Positions 42,042-51,411 are shown, counted from the stretch's first letter. The stretch: DNA of 51,419 nucleotides from DATLYH01 sp035575035 (GCA_035575035.1 DATLYH010000384.1:1-51419), one strand, 5' to 3'. A program made the numbers and translations. Notes: a model not told the origin generated them from the sequence alone.

Positions 42042-42150
42042 GGTCGCGCTCTCCTTGGTCCCCGGCCGGGGCCGGCGATTCGTGGCCTCGGCCAGTCCTT
42101 CCTCCATCCACTCGTGCGCCGGGGCCGCGGTGTAACCGGGAAAAGCCACC

Positions 42151-44799
42151 TCACCGGAACATGGGGTCGCTCCGGTTGCCGCGCGACAGCAGGAACGCAA
42201 GCAGGTCGAGGATCTCGTCCTCCTTGAGGGTGTCGAGCAGGCCGGTTGGCATCATCGACACCTTCGATGTCTCCACCGATTCGACTTGCCGGCTATCCAC
42301 CCGGACCAGGGCGCTGGGGTTGAGCATGTCGGTATTGACCGACCAGGAGTCGCCGTGGATGTTGACGATTCGGCCGGTGATCACCTTGCCGTCGCGGGTC
42401 GCGATGATGACGGCGGCGTACTGATCGCTGATCTCCTTGCTCGGCTCGATGATCGACTCCAGCAGGTCGCGGACGTTGAAGCGGCCGGCCGCGCCGGTCA
42501 GGTCAGGGCCGGTGGCGCCTCCCTCGTTGGCGAAGCGGTGGCAGGCGAAGCAGTTGGCCGCCCCGAACAGGGCCCGGCCGCGGTCGTAGTCGCGGTGCTT
42601 CAGCCCCTTCTCGGCGGCGGCGGCCAGTTCGTCCACCGTCCACTTCTTGACGAACGGCCGCGGTGGGGCCACGGCCACCGGCGCCTGAGTCGGCTGGGCT
42701 TCGAGGATCGGCTTGAGGGCGGCCCTTTCTTCCTCGCTGAGGTTTGCCACCGCGTCCTTCTTGATGTTCCGCATGAATCCCTCGAAGCTGGCCCCGCCCT
42801 TGAAGGTGCCGGCCTTGAGGAACCAGGAGAAGTATTGCCGGCGCAGCTCGGGCGTCCAGCCGGTCTTCAGCACCCGCAGCGACTTGGCATACTCAATCTG
42901 CTCCTCCTGCGTCGGGGCCGCCTCCAACAGCTTCATCGTCTTGGCCGCCGCGCTCGGCGCTTCCAGATAGACCAGCATCTGGCACAACTCGGCGTTCAGC
43001 AGCCGGTTGCGGGCCGGGTAGTGGGGGTCGAACCGGGCGATGGTCCGCTGCCGGGTCGCCTCGTCGGGCCGGCCCATTCGGTTGAAGACCAGGCCATAGA
43101 CGCGCAGCAACTCCAGCCGCTGCTCATCGGACAGTACGTCCCAGGCGATCCGGTCCAGGGCGGCCAGCAGGCGGGCTTTCAAGGACTCGTCCACGGGCGG
43201 CGCGTCCTTGGGCCGGTGGAACGGGTCGCTGGCGCTGACGCGGACCAGGGCCAAAAGCGCGGTCAGGGCGGCCTGGGGATCCTTCTCTGCCAGGGCCCGC
43301 TCGCGCCAGGTCGGCGGGTCCTGGTGCTCCAGCGCCACCCGGGCAGCGTAGCGGATGTAGCGGTCCTCGTGGTTGAGGTACGGCCAGGCAGCATCGACCG
43401 CCTGCGGGTCCTTCCGGCCGTGGAACGCTTCAAGCTGGTGACGGATCGCCCGGAACTCGGCGCCGCGGTCGTCCCCCTTCGACGGGGCGGTCGATTCGGG
43501 GCCGACATAGGTGACGCGATACAGTCCCGACTGGGTGCGGCGGCCGCCGACGATGAAGTACATCGCCCCGTCCCGGGGATTGATCACCAGATCGGTCAAC
43601 GGCAACGGACTGCCGGAGATGAACTCCTCGGCCTCGCCCTTGTAGGCGCTCAGGTGCGGCGTCAGGTGGACGGCGTAGAGCTTGCCGTAGCTCCAGTCGC
43701 AGATGAAGAAGGCCTCCTGATACTTGGCGGGGAACTTCGCTCCGTAGCCGAAGCAGACGCCGGTCGGCGAGCCGGGGCCGATGTCCACGATGGCCGGCAG
43801 ACTGTCGGGGTAGTAGGGCGGCCATTTGCCGCTGCCGTTGCGCCAGCCGAACTCGCTGCCGCTGGTCGCCATGCAGACGCGCGTCGGCCGATACCACGGC
43901 GTGTTGAAGTCCCACTCCATGTCGGCGTCATAGGTGAACAGCTCGCCGTGCCGGTTGAACGCCGCATCGTACTGGTTGCGGAAGCCGACCGTCAGCAACT
44001 CCCAGCTTTTGCCCTCGGGATCGACCTTGTACATGGCGCCGCCGGGTCCCAGGACGCCGGCCATGAAGCCGCGGCCGTCGGGCATGCGTGGCAGCAGGTG
44101 GTCCTCGCCCCAGATCGGCGGCACGCGCGTGCGGTCGAACTGGGTCAGCGGCGTCTGGTTGCCGTGGACGACGACCAGCGACTTGCCGTCGGGCGTGAGC
44201 AGGACGGCATGCGGGCCGTGCTCGCCCCCGCCGCCGCGCAGCCGGCGCAGCAGTTTGACCTCATCTAGCTCGCCGTCGCCATCCGTGTCGCGGACACGGT
44301 ACAGGCCGCTTTCATACTTGCGGCTATTAACCACGACATAGAGACTGTCAAAGGCCCACAACAGCCCCTGCGCCTCGCCGATGGCCACGGGGATCTTCTC
44401 GACCTTCGTTTCGGACGCCTTGCCGCCTCCCTCACTCCCACCCCTCTCTCCCGAAGCAGAGGAGAAGGGAGAAGCATTCTTCCTCCCCTCTCCCCCCTGG
44501 GGGGGAGAAGGGTGGGGGGTGAGGGGGGGCGGCGTGACGCGGTACAGACCGCCGTACTGGTCGGAGACGATCAGCCGGCCCTGGGGATCAAGACACATGC
44601 TGACCCAGGAGCCTTCAGTTTCCTTGGGAACGGAGTAAAGCAGCTCGACGCGAAAACCCTTGGCCACCTTGAGCCGTTCGGCGGGGGTGGCGGACGGTGG
44701 CCGTTGCCCAGTTGTACCCTTGGCAGGCGGGGTCTGGGCGGCAGCATGAGGCAGGATGGCGAGAAGGGCCAACCCGGCGACAATGATCAGGCGTGACAC
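42151..44799 (-). CDS. Secreted sugar-dehydrogenase-like/cytochrome c protein with planctomycete heme-binding C-terminus
   Basis: The 882-residue protein starts at GTG 44799 after AAAGGAGC, with a signal peptide (IIVAGLALLAILPHAAAQ). Residues about 45-440 form a beta-propeller of the PQQ-dependent sugar dehydrogenase type (SWVSMCLDPQGRLIVSDQYG, LYRVRDTDGDGELDEVKLLR). A HEAT-like helical region follows (AWPYLNHEDRYIRYAARVAL). The C-terminus has the heme c site CFACH and the family block PSKEISDQYAAVIIATRDGK typical of planctomycete membrane-bound cytochromes. An in-frame CT/GA palindrome (44429-44524) adds a Pro/Ser/Gly-rich stretch. It probably oxidises a polymer-derived sugar in the periplasm; substrate unknown. 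Confidence 0.92.
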   Translation of the reverse strand: MSRLIIVAGLALLAILPHAAAQTPPAKGTTGQRPPSATPAERLKVAKGFRVELLYSVPKETEGSWVSMCLDPQGRLIVSDQYGGLYRVTPPPLTPHPSPPQGGEGRKNASPFSSASGERGGSEGGGKASETKVEKIPVAIGEAQGLLWAFDSLYVVVNSRKYESGLYRVRDTDGDGELDEVKLLRRLRGGGGEHGPHAVLLTPDGKSLVVVHGNQTPLTQFDRTRVPPIWGEDHLLPRMPDGRGFMAGVLGPGGAMYKVDPEGKSWELLTVGFRNQYDAAFNRHGELFTYDADMEWDFNTPWYRPTRVCMATSGSEFGWRNGSGKWPPYYPDSLPAIVDIGPGSPTGVCFGYGAKFPAKYQEAFFICDWSYGKLYAVHLTPHLSAYKGEAEEFISGSPLPLTDLVINPRDGAMYFIVGGRRTQSGLYRVTYVGPESTAPSKGDDRGAEFRAIRHQLEAFHGRKDPQAVDAAWPYLNHEDRYIRYAARVALEHQDPPTWRERALAEKDPQAALTALLALVRVSASDPFHRPKDAPPVDESLKARLLAALDRIAWDVLSDEQRLELLRVYGLVFNRMGRPDEATRQRTIARFDPHYPARNRLLNAELCQMLVYLEAPSAAAKTMKLLEAAPTQEEQIEYAKSLRVLKTGWTPELRRQYFSWFLKAGTFKGGASFEGFMRNIKKDAVANLSEEERAALKPILEAQPTQAPVAVAPPRPFVKKWTVDELAAAAEKGLKHRDYDRGRALFGAANCFACHRFANEGGATGPDLTGAAGRFNVRDLLESIIEPSKEISDQYAAVIIATRDGKVITGRIVNIHGDSWSVNTDMLNPSALVRVDSRQVESVETSKVSMMPTGLLDTLKEDEILDLLAFLLSRGNRSDPMFR
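44429..44524. repeat. CT/GA-rich palindrome inside the cytochrome gene
   Basis: Arms CCCTCACTCCCACCC and GGGTGGGGGGTGAGGG enclose further CCTCTCTCCC and GGGAGAAGG pairing. It is in frame at about residues 92-124 and is absent from the propeller pattern on both sides, so it looks inserted. Confidence 0.75.
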
Positions 44800-45266
44800 G
44801 CAGATGCTCCTTTGTGGGTGGGACCGATTCAGAGATATTGATTCTGAAGAGTCGGCAGGCGGAGGTCAAGGGGCAGGAATCCTGAGTCATCCTCCGTTGG
44901 GTGCGGCATCGGCAGTACCACCAACACCTCGTTCAGCATCGTCAACCAGGCGCCGACCGCCTCGACCCTCCGGAATAACACCGGTGGCGGTCGCCGACAA
45001 GCAGGGGGCTCTCCAGCGGAGACAGCCCGACCTTCCCGGTCCTCCGCCCCCGGCGACTCGGACGGCAGCCAGCCGGCGGGCAAATGAAGACCCGGACCTG
45101 ACCGTGCAGGGTGAATGGAAAAAAGAGTTTGACATCGACCGGACAGTCTCAGTAATTTGTATTTCCCCTTCTTGAGGAATAAGCATGCACTTTCCCCTTC
45201 TTGGGGAATAAGCATGCACTGATGCAAGTCATCTGAAGTCTCAAAGGAGGCATCGATGAGGCCGGC
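44800..45266. other. Divergent intergenic region upstream of the PAD gene
   Basis: This 467-bp gap separates divergent genes. Its middle (about 44885-45080) keeps one plus-strand frame with surface-protein-like residues (TNTSFSIVNQAPTAS), perhaps a gene remnant, but too weak to call. The right end holds the 29-bp tandem repeat (45162-45219) and AAAGGAGG at 45243-45250. No certain promoter was found. Confidence 0.5.
45162..45219. repeat. 29-bp direct tandem repeat upstream of the PAD gene
   Basis: TTTCCCCTTCTTG then AGGAATAAGCATGCAC is repeated immediately with one change (A to G), giving 2 x 29 bp ending 48 bases before the likely start. GCATGC is a palindrome within each copy. It looks like a pair of regulator sites or a promoter duplication. 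Confidence 0.85.
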
Positions 45267-48200
45267 TTGCTCCCCGCGTTCCCGTCTCGGTCTGCTCTCC
45301 CCTTCCGTGCTCTCCTCAGCATCGAGCGGCTCGAAGTTCGTGCCGCCCCTGGGGATCTGGGGATGACTGCAGTGACAAACTTCCTTGAGGACCCGCTCCA
45401 GACCTCCTTGGTCGATGAGGAGAAAACTCCTGCCGGTATCTCCGAGCGATGGCGAACCGAGACCACACCGCTCCTTAGCGAACTCTCGGTCACCGGCCTG
45501 ATGCTCGACAATCGGCCGCCGCATGCTTCGGGAATGGAACCACCGCGTGCTTCCGTTTTCGACTCCCCGGAAACTTCTTCCTCCCTCCCCGTTGGTACGG
45601 CGCTCGCTTCGAACACAGGAGCGCTGTTCCAGGCGCTCTTGACGGCAGATCTCCTCCTGACGGACCTCTTCGGGACGAGTCCGGCTGCTCCGGTGTTGGC
45701 ATCCTCCGCCGCTCCTCCCCTCACCTCCCCCGATCGCAGCAGCGGTTGGGACGTGCTTGGGTCGGGCAGCCTTTCGGCATCAATGGGAGATCCAGGGAGT
45801 TCTACACTCCCTTCGCCTCTCCTGCCGCTGGCCACCCCTGGCCACGCACCGTTGTCTTGGGAAGGCCCTAGCCCGGGAGCAGCGTCCGCCCCACTCCGTG
45901 GGACGCGCGGTAGTGCAACCCTGGACAGTGCCCCGGCTTTGACGACGGTCAGCCCGAGCAGCGCCGGCCTGGTGCTGGAAGGGGCAGATAGTCCTGCCTC
46001 CCCTCCGAGCGGTCGGCGTTCGCGAGGCCAGGGGGGTATGACCGCGGCATCGAGCTTGACCGCCGATGGCGGCAGCATGGACTCCTTCGGAGGCGGAGCC
46101 CCCCTGAACAGCACTAGCAGCCAGGGTTGCTGGGTGACGTATGGGGAAGCCGCCGTGACCGAGGGCAATGGGGGGACGACCATTTCCCTGGGCGTGGCGG
46201 GCCGTTCGGAATCCGACACGCAGCCACAGGCTTACCACGGGGCCACCCTGGGGCTCAGCCCGGCCGCGCAGTACCAGGTCACCTTCACCTTCGACCTGGC
46301 TAGCTGGGACTCCTACAACGAGGACACCGGCACCGGTACCGGCTACTGGGACTCCTTCTCGATCAGCCTCACCGACCAGCCATACCCGCACCTGGCCTTG
46401 ACCGACCCGGTCTCTTTCCCGTTCGTCTGGGGCGGCGGTGTCTGGGGCGATGGTGTGCTGGATACGAGCACGGGAACGCTGACGCTGACCCTCCCCGGCA
46501 ACCTCAACGGCAACAACTACCTGAACGTGGTCCTGGACACGGCCACGCCCCCGACCCAGGACGACCTCTACCCTTCCTGGGGTACGGTCACCATCACCAG
46601 CGAGCTAAGCTGCGCCAACCACCCGCCGGTGATCGACTTGCCCCAGGGGGGCTGGACCGTGGACGAGACGGAAACGTTGACCTTCACCGTGACGGTCACC
46701 GACCCCGACCCGGGCGACCAGTTGACCTACGGACTGGTCGGTGCTCCTCCCGGAGCCTTCATCGATCCCGAGACCGGGGTCTTTAGCTGGACTCCTTCCG
46801 AGAACCAGGGGCCGGGCACGTACGAGTTCGGGGTCATCGTGATCGACGACGGCAGCCCTCCGCTCTGGGATGAGGAGACGATCATAATCACCATCAACGA
46901 GGTGAATAATCCGCCGGTGGCCAACGACAACGCCTACGCCCTGCTGCGCGACCAGACGCTGACGGTGGATGCCTCCTGGGGCGTGCTCGGCAACGACTTC
47001 GACTCGGACAATGACCCACTGACGGCCTCGTTGGTGAGCAGCCCCAGCCACGGCACCCTGACTCTCAACAGCGACGGCTCGTTCGACTACACGCCCAACG
47101 CCGGCTTTGAAGGGACCGATACGTTCACCTACAACGCCAATGATGGTGTTTACGATAGCAACATTGCCACAGTGACCATTGATATAATCACCTATCCACC
47201 CCCAGTCGCCGTGGATGACTTTTACACGGTCGCCCGCTCGGGTTCCATTACGATCTCAGCGGATCGGGGAATCCTGGTTAACGATTTCGACTTGGATGGT
47301 GATCCCCTCACGGCAGTCTTGGTCTCCGGCCCGTCCTATGGCCAGTTGTCCTTGAGCTCCGACGGCTCCTTCACTTACACCAACACCTCCAGCACCAATG
47401 TCCTGGACACTTTTACCTATCGCGCCGCCGACCCTTCGAACAACCTCAGCCAGCCAGCTACAGTGACCATCGCGGTGGGTCAAACCGTGACCATCGAGGC
47501 GACCCAGCCCACGGCGACACTAGACCCGCCGCGGGACGGGGAGTTCACCGTGACCCGTTTCGGGAACCTCGACAGCCCCCTGACGGTCTACTACACCATC
47601 AACCCTTCGAGCACGGCTGTCCCCGGTCAAGATTATGCCCCGTTGTCCGGCAGCGTCGAGATCCCGGCCTACTTCGAGGACGCAACCATTTACATCCATC
47701 CACTAGATACCGCACAGCTCGGCAGCGGCAAGACAGTCATGGTGGACCTTCAGCTCAACTCCTCCTACGCCCTCGGCTCGCCCTCCAGCGCCATGGTCAC
47801 GATCGAAAAGCCCCTGCCCTTGGTGACGGTCCAGGCGACCGAACCCGTCACGGATGAAAATAACGCCTCTTCCCCGGGCGTGTTCACCATCACCAGGACC
47901 GGTTCGACTGACGCGTCCTTGTCAGTTTTGTTCACCATCAGCGGAACAGCCTCCAACGGCGTCGATTACCAGGCGCTGTCCCTGTCAACCAATATCCCGG
48001 CGGGTGCCAGCAGCGTCGATATTCAGGTGGTGCCAATCGACGACTCAATCGAGGAGGGCGATGAGACTGTCGTTCTTGGCCTGGACCCGAGTTCGAATTA
48101 CCAGATCTTGACCCATAATACTTCAGCTGAGGTGACAATTCGCGACAACGAACAAGCTCCCGAGCCTACTATCAAGGTTGTCGGGGACACCAACCGGGAC

Positions 48201-50237
48201 GGCCGGGTGAATGCCGCTGACGAGGCCAACCGGGAGAAGTGGACGAAGACTTCCGGCGCGATTTTCACGGTCAATCACGATGATAATAATGGCGATCGAA
48301 GGCCGGATGCCATTGACTTCAACAACAACGGCGTACCCTTTAACGAGGACAAGCGAATCGATACCGGGGGTGATGTCCAGGATATCGCCCCTTTGGTCAT
48401 CCGCGCAACCGGACCTTTGCCAGCCGATTCCAAGGTCTTTCTCCGACTGGAATCTGTTGAAGACGCCCAATCGGTCCACATCTTCAAGGCCATCGCTGCG
48501 GGCGAGACCGCGATCTTGGGAGATATCGGGGCCCGCGTGGCCGGAGGTGCGCAGGCACCCACGGAAGTCGAGATCACCTCATTCCTCAATCCGAATCAAG
48601 ATACTACATTCGGGTTGGAAGGAATGTTCTACCGCTACACCGGGAACTTTGTGCCTCTGGAATTGCACTTTGACGGTTTCATCGACATCTTTCTGGAACT
48701 CCGTGACAATGCCGGCAAAGTCCTGAAGAGTGACCGGGTGCGCTTCAAGGTCGCCCCGTGGATAATGCTCTCCAATCGGCAGGCGTCGCAGGAGGTCTGG
48801 GCTTCCGACATGGGCGTCCTCAACGAGCGGTTCCGGCTCCGGGCGCGGGCTGAGCCCGGGTATACGGGGTTGGACAACTCGCACCAGCTGCGCACGGTCG
48901 CGTATGACGGCCCGAACAGATCGCACTGGTTCCAGGATCACGCTGAAATCGGTTACACTCACCGGCCAGGGGGACCTAAGGTCTATGCCACTTTCCGCCT
49001 CCCATACGATCACCCGGACGCCCCGCAACCTCCGTGGGTCAAGGATCGGTTGCTGGGCCCTGGTTTCGGAGTGTTCCAACTTGGCAGGTCTCTGATCGTT
49101 CCTCAGTTCAGGGAACAGGCCGTCGGCAACTTCGGAGGCAACCTGGAAGTGATGCCGCCCACGGCCACGCACCCCTTGGGCCAGATAGTCGTGGGCGACC
49201 GCATGTCGGTTAAAATGCTCGCCTTCCTGAGATCCCAGCAGGTCCAGCCAGTCTTCACAGTGCCCACTTCATGGCTACGGAATGGGCACGTGGATGAGGT
49301 TTTCGGATTCGACCGCGTGGCGAACCGGGTCATCGTCGCTGATCCGCAGGAAGCTTATAACTTGTTGAACGCCATCCCGGCCGCGGACCGCGGCAAGTCG
49401 ATGTTCTTTGCGCTGGGGAACACGCTCAGCGGCACGGTGCCCGCCGCCGCTACCGAAAACCCCACGATCCGCATTATGACGGGCATTGACCTGTCGGGCG
49501 CGACGGAGAGGGACTGGAAGTACATCCGGATTTATGCAGGAGGGGAGGCCAAGGGGCAAATTGCCCGGATCAACCGCTGGGGCAATGGCTGGGTGGAAGT
49601 CGATAAAGTCTGGGATACCTCGACCAATATCACCACTGACGAAGCCCGTTCTTCGAAGAACCATTGGCACTGGTCTTGGTCAAGGATCGCTGTCGCACCC
49701 AACCAGGGCACTTGGATCCACCAGCCGCAAGCCGGGGACAAGTTCGTCCTGCTTCAAGATTCTCAGTTCTGGTGGGGCGGAACGCCTGCCGCTGTGACCG
49801 TGGAAGAGGTGCTTGCCGATGCGAATTTCCGGACTGCGAACTTGGACCGGGCTCAAGAGCTGATCAACGAAATCAAGAACACGCTCGATGACAAGGCCGG
49901 AGGCCGGGGGACACTTACCTTCATCAAGGTACCGGTGCTCTACTTCGCATGGCCCGGACCTGCCGCGGACTTCCGGAGGGACAAGCGCGCGTATGCCTTC
50001 GCCCCTGGGCTGGCCAACTTCCAGATCCTCGGGAAAGACTACTATTTCCCGCGTCAGTTTGGCCCGCGCGATGCGGCCGGCCGGGATATCTTTGAAAAGG
50101 CAACCAAGGACCAGATTGCTAGCGCCCTGTTCGTGGACACCTGGGGCGAGTATCATACGAAGTACGGCGATCTCCATTGTGGTACCTTGGTGCGGCGGGA
50201 AAAACTTGACCTTGACTGGTGGAGCAATCAACCCTGA
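45267..50237 (+). CDS. Giant surface protein with C-terminal protein-arginine deiminase (PAD)
   Basis: The 1656-residue frame begins with a LEPR-XLL-like segment (FRALLSIERLEVRAAPG), then a Ser/Pro-rich stretch, a jelly-roll-like domain (about 290-445), three cadherin/Ig-like domains (451-735, for example NNPPVANDNAYALLRDQTL) and two Calx-beta domains (740-960). Residues about 965-1656 match vertebrate PADs: a calcium-rich middle domain (DTNRDGRVNAADE, HDDNNGDRRPD), VAPWIMLSNRQASQEVWASD, WFQDHAEIGY (Asp1224), FGGNLEVMPP, NGHVDEVFGF (His1341, Asp1343) and GDLHCGTLVRR (Cys1638), the positions of human PAD4 D350, H471, D473 and C645. Residues about 1390-1505 are an extra insert. It should convert peptidyl-arginine to citrulline with calcium. 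The TTG start is uncertain; see findings. Confidence 0.93.
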   Translation: MLPAFPSRSALPFRALLSIERLEVRAAPGDLGMTAVTNFLEDPLQTSLVDEEKTPAGISERWRTETTPLLSELSVTGLMLDNRPPHASGMEPPRASVFDSPETSSSLPVGTALASNTGALFQALLTADLLLTDLFGTSPAAPVLASSAAPPLTSPDRSSGWDVLGSGSLSASMGDPGSSTLPSPLLPLATPGHAPLSWEGPSPGAASAPLRGTRGSATLDSAPALTTVSPSSAGLVLEGADSPASPPSGRRSRGQGGMTAASSLTADGGSMDSFGGGAPLNSTSSQGCWVTYGEAAVTEGNGGTTISLGVAGRSESDTQPQAYHGATLGLSPAAQYQVTFTFDLASWDSYNEDTGTGTGYWDSFSISLTDQPYPHLALTDPVSFPFVWGGGVWGDGVLDTSTGTLTLTLPGNLNGNNYLNVVLDTATPPTQDDLYPSWGTVTITSELSCANHPPVIDLPQGGWTVDETETLTFTVTVTDPDPGDQLTYGLVGAPPGAFIDPETGVFSWTPSENQGPGTYEFGVIVIDDGSPPLWDEETIIITINEVNNPPVANDNAYALLRDQTLTVDASWGVLGNDFDSDNDPLTASLVSSPSHGTLTLNSDGSFDYTPNAGFEGTDTFTYNANDGVYDSNIATVTIDIITYPPPVAVDDFYTVARSGSITISADRGILVNDFDLDGDPLTAVLVSGPSYGQLSLSSDGSFTYTNTSSTNVLDTFTYRAADPSNNLSQPATVTIAVGQTVTIEATQPTATLDPPRDGEFTVTRFGNLDSPLTVYYTINPSSTAVPGQDYAPLSGSVEIPAYFEDATIYIHPLDTAQLGSGKTVMVDLQLNSSYALGSPSSAMVTIEKPLPLVTVQATEPVTDENNASSPGVFTITRTGSTDASLSVLFTISGTASNGVDYQALSLSTNIPAGASSVDIQVVPIDDSIEEGDETVVLGLDPSSNYQILTHNTSAEVTIRDNEQAPEPTIKVVGDTNRDGRVNAADEANREKWTKTSGAIFTVNHDDNNGDRRPDAIDFNNNGVPFNEDKRIDTGGDVQDIAPLVIRATGPLPADSKVFLRLESVEDAQSVHIFKAIAAGETAILGDIGARVAGGAQAPTEVEITSFLNPNQDTTFGLEGMFYRYTGNFVPLELHFDGFIDIFLELRDNAGKVLKSDRVRFKVAPWIMLSNRQASQEVWASDMGVLNERFRLRARAEPGYTGLDNSHQLRTVAYDGPNRSHWFQDHAEIGYTHRPGGPKVYATFRLPYDHPDAPQPPWVKDRLLGPGFGVFQLGRSLIVPQFREQAVGNFGGNLEVMPPTATHPLGQIVVGDRMSVKMLAFLRSQQVQPVFTVPTSWLRNGHVDEVFGFDRVANRVIVADPQEAYNLLNAIPAADRGKSMFFALGNTLSGTVPAAATENPTIRIMTGIDLSGATERDWKYIRIYAGGEAKGQIARINRWGNGWVEVDKVWDTSTNITTDEARSSKNHWHWSWSRIAVAPNQGTWIHQPQAGDKFVLLQDSQFWWGGTPAAVTVEEVLADANFRTANLDRAQELINEIKNTLDDKAGGRGTLTFIKVPVLYFAWPGPAADFRRDKRAYAFAPGLANFQILGKDYYFPRQFGPRDAAGRDIFEKATKDQIASALFVDTWGEYHTKYGDLHCGTLVRREKLDLDWWSNQP

Positions 50238-50255
50238 GGCGAAAGGGGGCCACCG

Positions 50256-51200
50256 ATGATTCAGCTCACCATTGGCGTCACTGTCCTGTTCGTGCTCAGC
50301 GCGGCAGGTAATAGCGACTGGTCCGTTGCCGCGCCGGACCCCCCGTCGGCGAAGGCCCAAACCGCCCTGGTGCGGGCCTTCGCCGCCATCGAGGTGGGCT
50401 TCGACCTTCAGAGCGGGGAGGAGGATTTGAAGAAGGCTTCGGCCGAACTGGGCCGCGCCCTCGACCTGTTGGCCGACAGCGTGGATGAGGCCACCGCCCA
50501 GCGCCTGACCGCCGTTGAGGCGCGAGACATGAGCGCCAAGCTGGTGGCCATCGCCTGGGACCGCCGCCGCCACCCCGAGCGCTACCGGGAGCTCAAGGCC
50601 TATGACGGGCGCGACCCCAACCTGCGCGACTTGCCACCGTTAAAGAAAAAACATTTAACCGAAGCCTATCGGCTAGCCTGGGAGTACTGCCTGCTTGACC
50701 CCGGGACCGACGACCGCGAGTACTGGAAGGGGGGGCCGCCTGACCCGCCGGCGGTTGAGGCCTTGGGGAAGATCCGCAACGACGCCTCGATCCCGACGCT
50801 CGTCTATTACTTCCGCCATGTCTGTCGCGATGACGATAAGAATGATAAGTTCATATTCCGGCAGTCCTGGCCGCTCAGGGTGCTGACCTTCTATTATCCT
50901 CCGAGCGAGAAATCCCTGGTGGCCTTGCTCGAATGTACTTCCTGGAAGAAGCGCCAGTGGGCCAAACTGGGAACCTCGTACTACCGCGAAGAGCCCCCCG
51001 AGGAGCTGATTTACAGCCTGGTGTCCGGCAATGGCTACTCAGGCTACTCATCAGCCGATTGGCTGAAGATCATGGCGGCCTTCCCGCGGGAGCGTCTCCC
51101 CGTCGAGCAGCGCCAGTGGCTGGAGGAAGCGCTCAAAAGGGCCGAGAGGCTGCGCCGCCCGCGACCCGGTGGTGGTCAGGAACCTGGACTTTCTCCTTAG
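50256..51200 (+). CDS. Secreted protein of unknown function, downstream of the PAD gene
   Basis: The 314-residue protein starts at ATG 50256, 18 bp after the PAD gene, with a signal peptide (LTIGVTVLFVLSAAGNSD). The mature part is helical with an armadillo/HEAT-like feel (AVEALGKIRNDASIPTLVYY, SWPLRVLTFYYPPSEKSLVA) and ends in a Pro/Gly tail. I recognise no family. The tight spacing suggests co-transcription with the PAD protein, so it may be a periplasmic partner. Confidence 0.8.
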   Translation: MIQLTIGVTVLFVLSAAGNSDWSVAAPDPPSAKAQTALVRAFAAIEVGFDLQSGEEDLKKASAELGRALDLLADSVDEATAQRLTAVEARDMSAKLVAIAWDRRRHPERYRELKAYDGRDPNLRDLPPLKKKHLTEAYRLAWEYCLLDPGTDDREYWKGGPPDPPAVEALGKIRNDASIPTLVYYFRHVCRDDDKNDKFIFRQSWPLRVLTFYYPPSEKSLVALLECTSWKKRQWAKLGTSYYREEPPEELIYSLVSGNGYSGYSSADWLKIMAAFPRERLPVEQRQWLEEALKRAERLRRPRPGGGQEPGLSP

Positions 51201-51411
51201 GTGAGCCGTGAGGAGATCGGGCCGTCACAGTGGGCGTCCCGCGGCTGTTCGTGGTGCGTCATACCATTGCCGGTAACGGGAGAAGACCATGCTCGGGGTT
51301 GTTTGGTGGTCGCATGTCTGACGGCTGCGGGTCCGGCGGACCGAGGCACCAGGAACGAGCGGCCGACATCTCCGCCGCCTACGTTTGTTTTCGTGTTGGG
51401 AGATCCTAACC

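Noticed and set aside
42286..44268. A 660-codon plus-strand frame opposite the cytochrome gene
   Set aside because: Antisense to a protein with signal peptide, propeller and heme motif.
44829..45524. A 231-codon minus-strand frame spanning the PAD leader and repeat
   Set aside because: It reads through the 29-bp repeat in antisense and shows no domain; the PAD gene on the other strand is real.
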